From UBA10001 sp964349095 (GTDB lineage: Bacteria; Patescibacteriota; Patescibacteriia; Veblenbacterales; UBA10138), in the NCBI GenBank assembly GCA_964349095.1, contig CAYGFD010000003.1, positions 1-32,897 on the forward strand: 32,897 bases of DNA. The letters are read 5' to 3'. How positions within the stretch are numbered: the stretch's first letter is position 1; each line of letters begins with the position of its first letter. The notes beneath the pieces are model-generated. The model saw only the letters and a program-made list of their open reading frames with translations, was not told the origin of the DNA and ran no database searches. The translations under genes were made by a program, and so were the position numbers. Below are positions 32,428 to 32,897 of the stretch, piece after piece.

Positions 32428-32790
32428 ATGTTCAGGCAAAAAGGATTACGGGACGATGTTCGTCCCCTTGGGAAACTGACCCTTCTGAAGGGCCAGACGG
32501 TAATGGAGGAAGTCTTCGTAAGGTTTGACAGCATACCGGTTGAGATGCAATCAACCGAGCTGAACGGCGAAGCTTTGTTCATTCTCAAAACGCTGCGCAA
32601 GCAGGGTTCCCACGTGGAGGTATCACGATCAGAGTCACTGGCCGTTATCATGGCCAGACACAAGCACCTCGACATCTCATCACTGGGCGTCAAGATGAAA
32701 CCCGAAACATTCGACTTGGTCAGAGCCAAGATGGGAGAACTCGGTTTCAACCCCGGTAACATCGTGATCGCGCAAGATCAGCTCATTTAA
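32428..32790 (+). CDS. Orphan 120-aa protein, unknown function
   Basis: I do not recognise this family. It starts MFRQKGLRDDVRPLGKLTLLKGQ, appears mixed alpha/beta and soluble, with no cysteines, signal peptide or membrane segment. The middle (ELNGEALFILKTLRKQGSHVEVS) and end (KPETFDLVRAKMGELGFNPGNIVIAQ) look like alternating helices and strands. AAGGAT lies 5 bases before the ATG. It has its own promoter, a leader of about 270 bases and a strong terminator. G+C is higher than in neighbouring genes, as for the 93-aa and 86-aa orphans. An antisense frame over the same interval lacks start signals and is taken as a shadow. Confidence 0.75.
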   Translation: MFRQKGLRDDVRPLGKLTLLKGQTVMEEVFVRFDSIPVEMQSTELNGEALFILKTLRKQGSHVEVSRSESLAVIMARHKHLDISSLGVKMKPETFDLVRAKMGELGFNPGNIVIAQDQLI

Positions 32791-32810
32791 CTCACATTTT
32801 ACATACACAC

Positions 32811-32845
32811 CCGGCGTCCCTGGAGAAGACGCCGGTATTTTTTTT
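32811..32845 (+). terminator. Rho-independent terminator of the 120-aa gene
   Basis: CCGGCGTC and GACGCCGG form a perfect 8-bp GC-rich stem with a 9-nt loop, followed by TATTTTTTTT. It is 21 bases after the stop. Confidence 0.95.
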
Positions 32846-32897
32846 ATAATAAATCGTTATTGAACCACGATACAGCCTCAGCTAAATTAGTCTTACC
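32844..32897 (-). CDS. Possible 3' end of a minus-strand gene entering from the right
   Basis: The minus strand from the window edge reads GKTNLAEAVSWFNNDLL then TAA, ending at the T-tract of the terminator. Seventeen codons are too few to name a family. Confidence 0.3.
   Translation of the reverse strand, partial: GKTNLAEAVSWFNNDLL

Noticed and set aside
32325..32762. A 145-codon minus-strand frame opposite the 120-aa orphan
   Set aside because: It lacks a ribosome site and terminator, whereas the plus-strand frame has a promoter, AAGGAT and a terminator. Only the plus frame is kept.

Overview
The window is about 33 kb of an AT-rich bacterial chromosome carrying almost only housekeeping genes, packed tightly on both strands, with one 100-N assembly gap. 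The gene set and style suggest a Candidate Phyla Radiation (Patescibacteria) bacterium, possibly of the Parcubacteria side. The signs are a compact MetK, a C-terminally short UvrC, a translin-family protein (mostly archaeal/eukaryotic), RNase J, a YerC/YecD TrpR-like regulator, a bactofilin-like envelope protein, and few Shine-Dalgarno sites. This assignment is inference; no rRNA is present.

Layout: 1-2.3 kb has the 5' part of dnaG, a tRNA-Ser(GGA) abutting it, an orphan 93-aa gene and an HTH/pseudo-receiver regulator. 2.3-5.2 kb has ppsA with a membrane-protein gene. 5.2-7.35 kb is the groES-groEL operon with a perfect CIRCE operator. 7.3-9.7 kb has an O-antigen-ligase-like gene divergent from metK. 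9.7-16.7 kb is a DNA-repair block (uvrA, uvrC, uvrD/pcrA) with an orphan 86-aa gene. 16.7-21.9 kb has secG, a membrane-anchored peptide-binding protein, tRNA-Leu(UAG), RNase J and trpS. 21.9-25.95 kb is a minus-strand cluster of bactofilin-like gene, phosphohexomutase, murI and a D-2-hydroxyacid dehydrogenase, interrupted by the gap. 26-27.4 kb has an unknown gene with a structured leader and a TrpR-like repressor with a perfect 15-bp inverted repeat. 27.4-32.1 kb has glyA, translin, a small membrane protein, tRNA-Arg(GCG) and recG. 32.1-32.9 kb has a strong promoter, a roughly 270-nt structured leader and an orphan 120-aa gene.

The most striking pattern is in initiation. Eight genes that head transcription units (O-antigen ligase, metK, uvrC, pcrA, glyA, translin, the 169-aa membrane protein, recG) have a -10-like hexamer exactly six bases before the ATG, so transcription should start on the start codon: leaderless mRNA. 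Genes inside operons often use a TAATATG stop-start junction without a Shine-Dalgarno. In contrast, the small orphan or regulatory genes carry clear Shine-Dalgarno sequences, leaders and their own terminators. The window thus appears to contain two initiation regimes.
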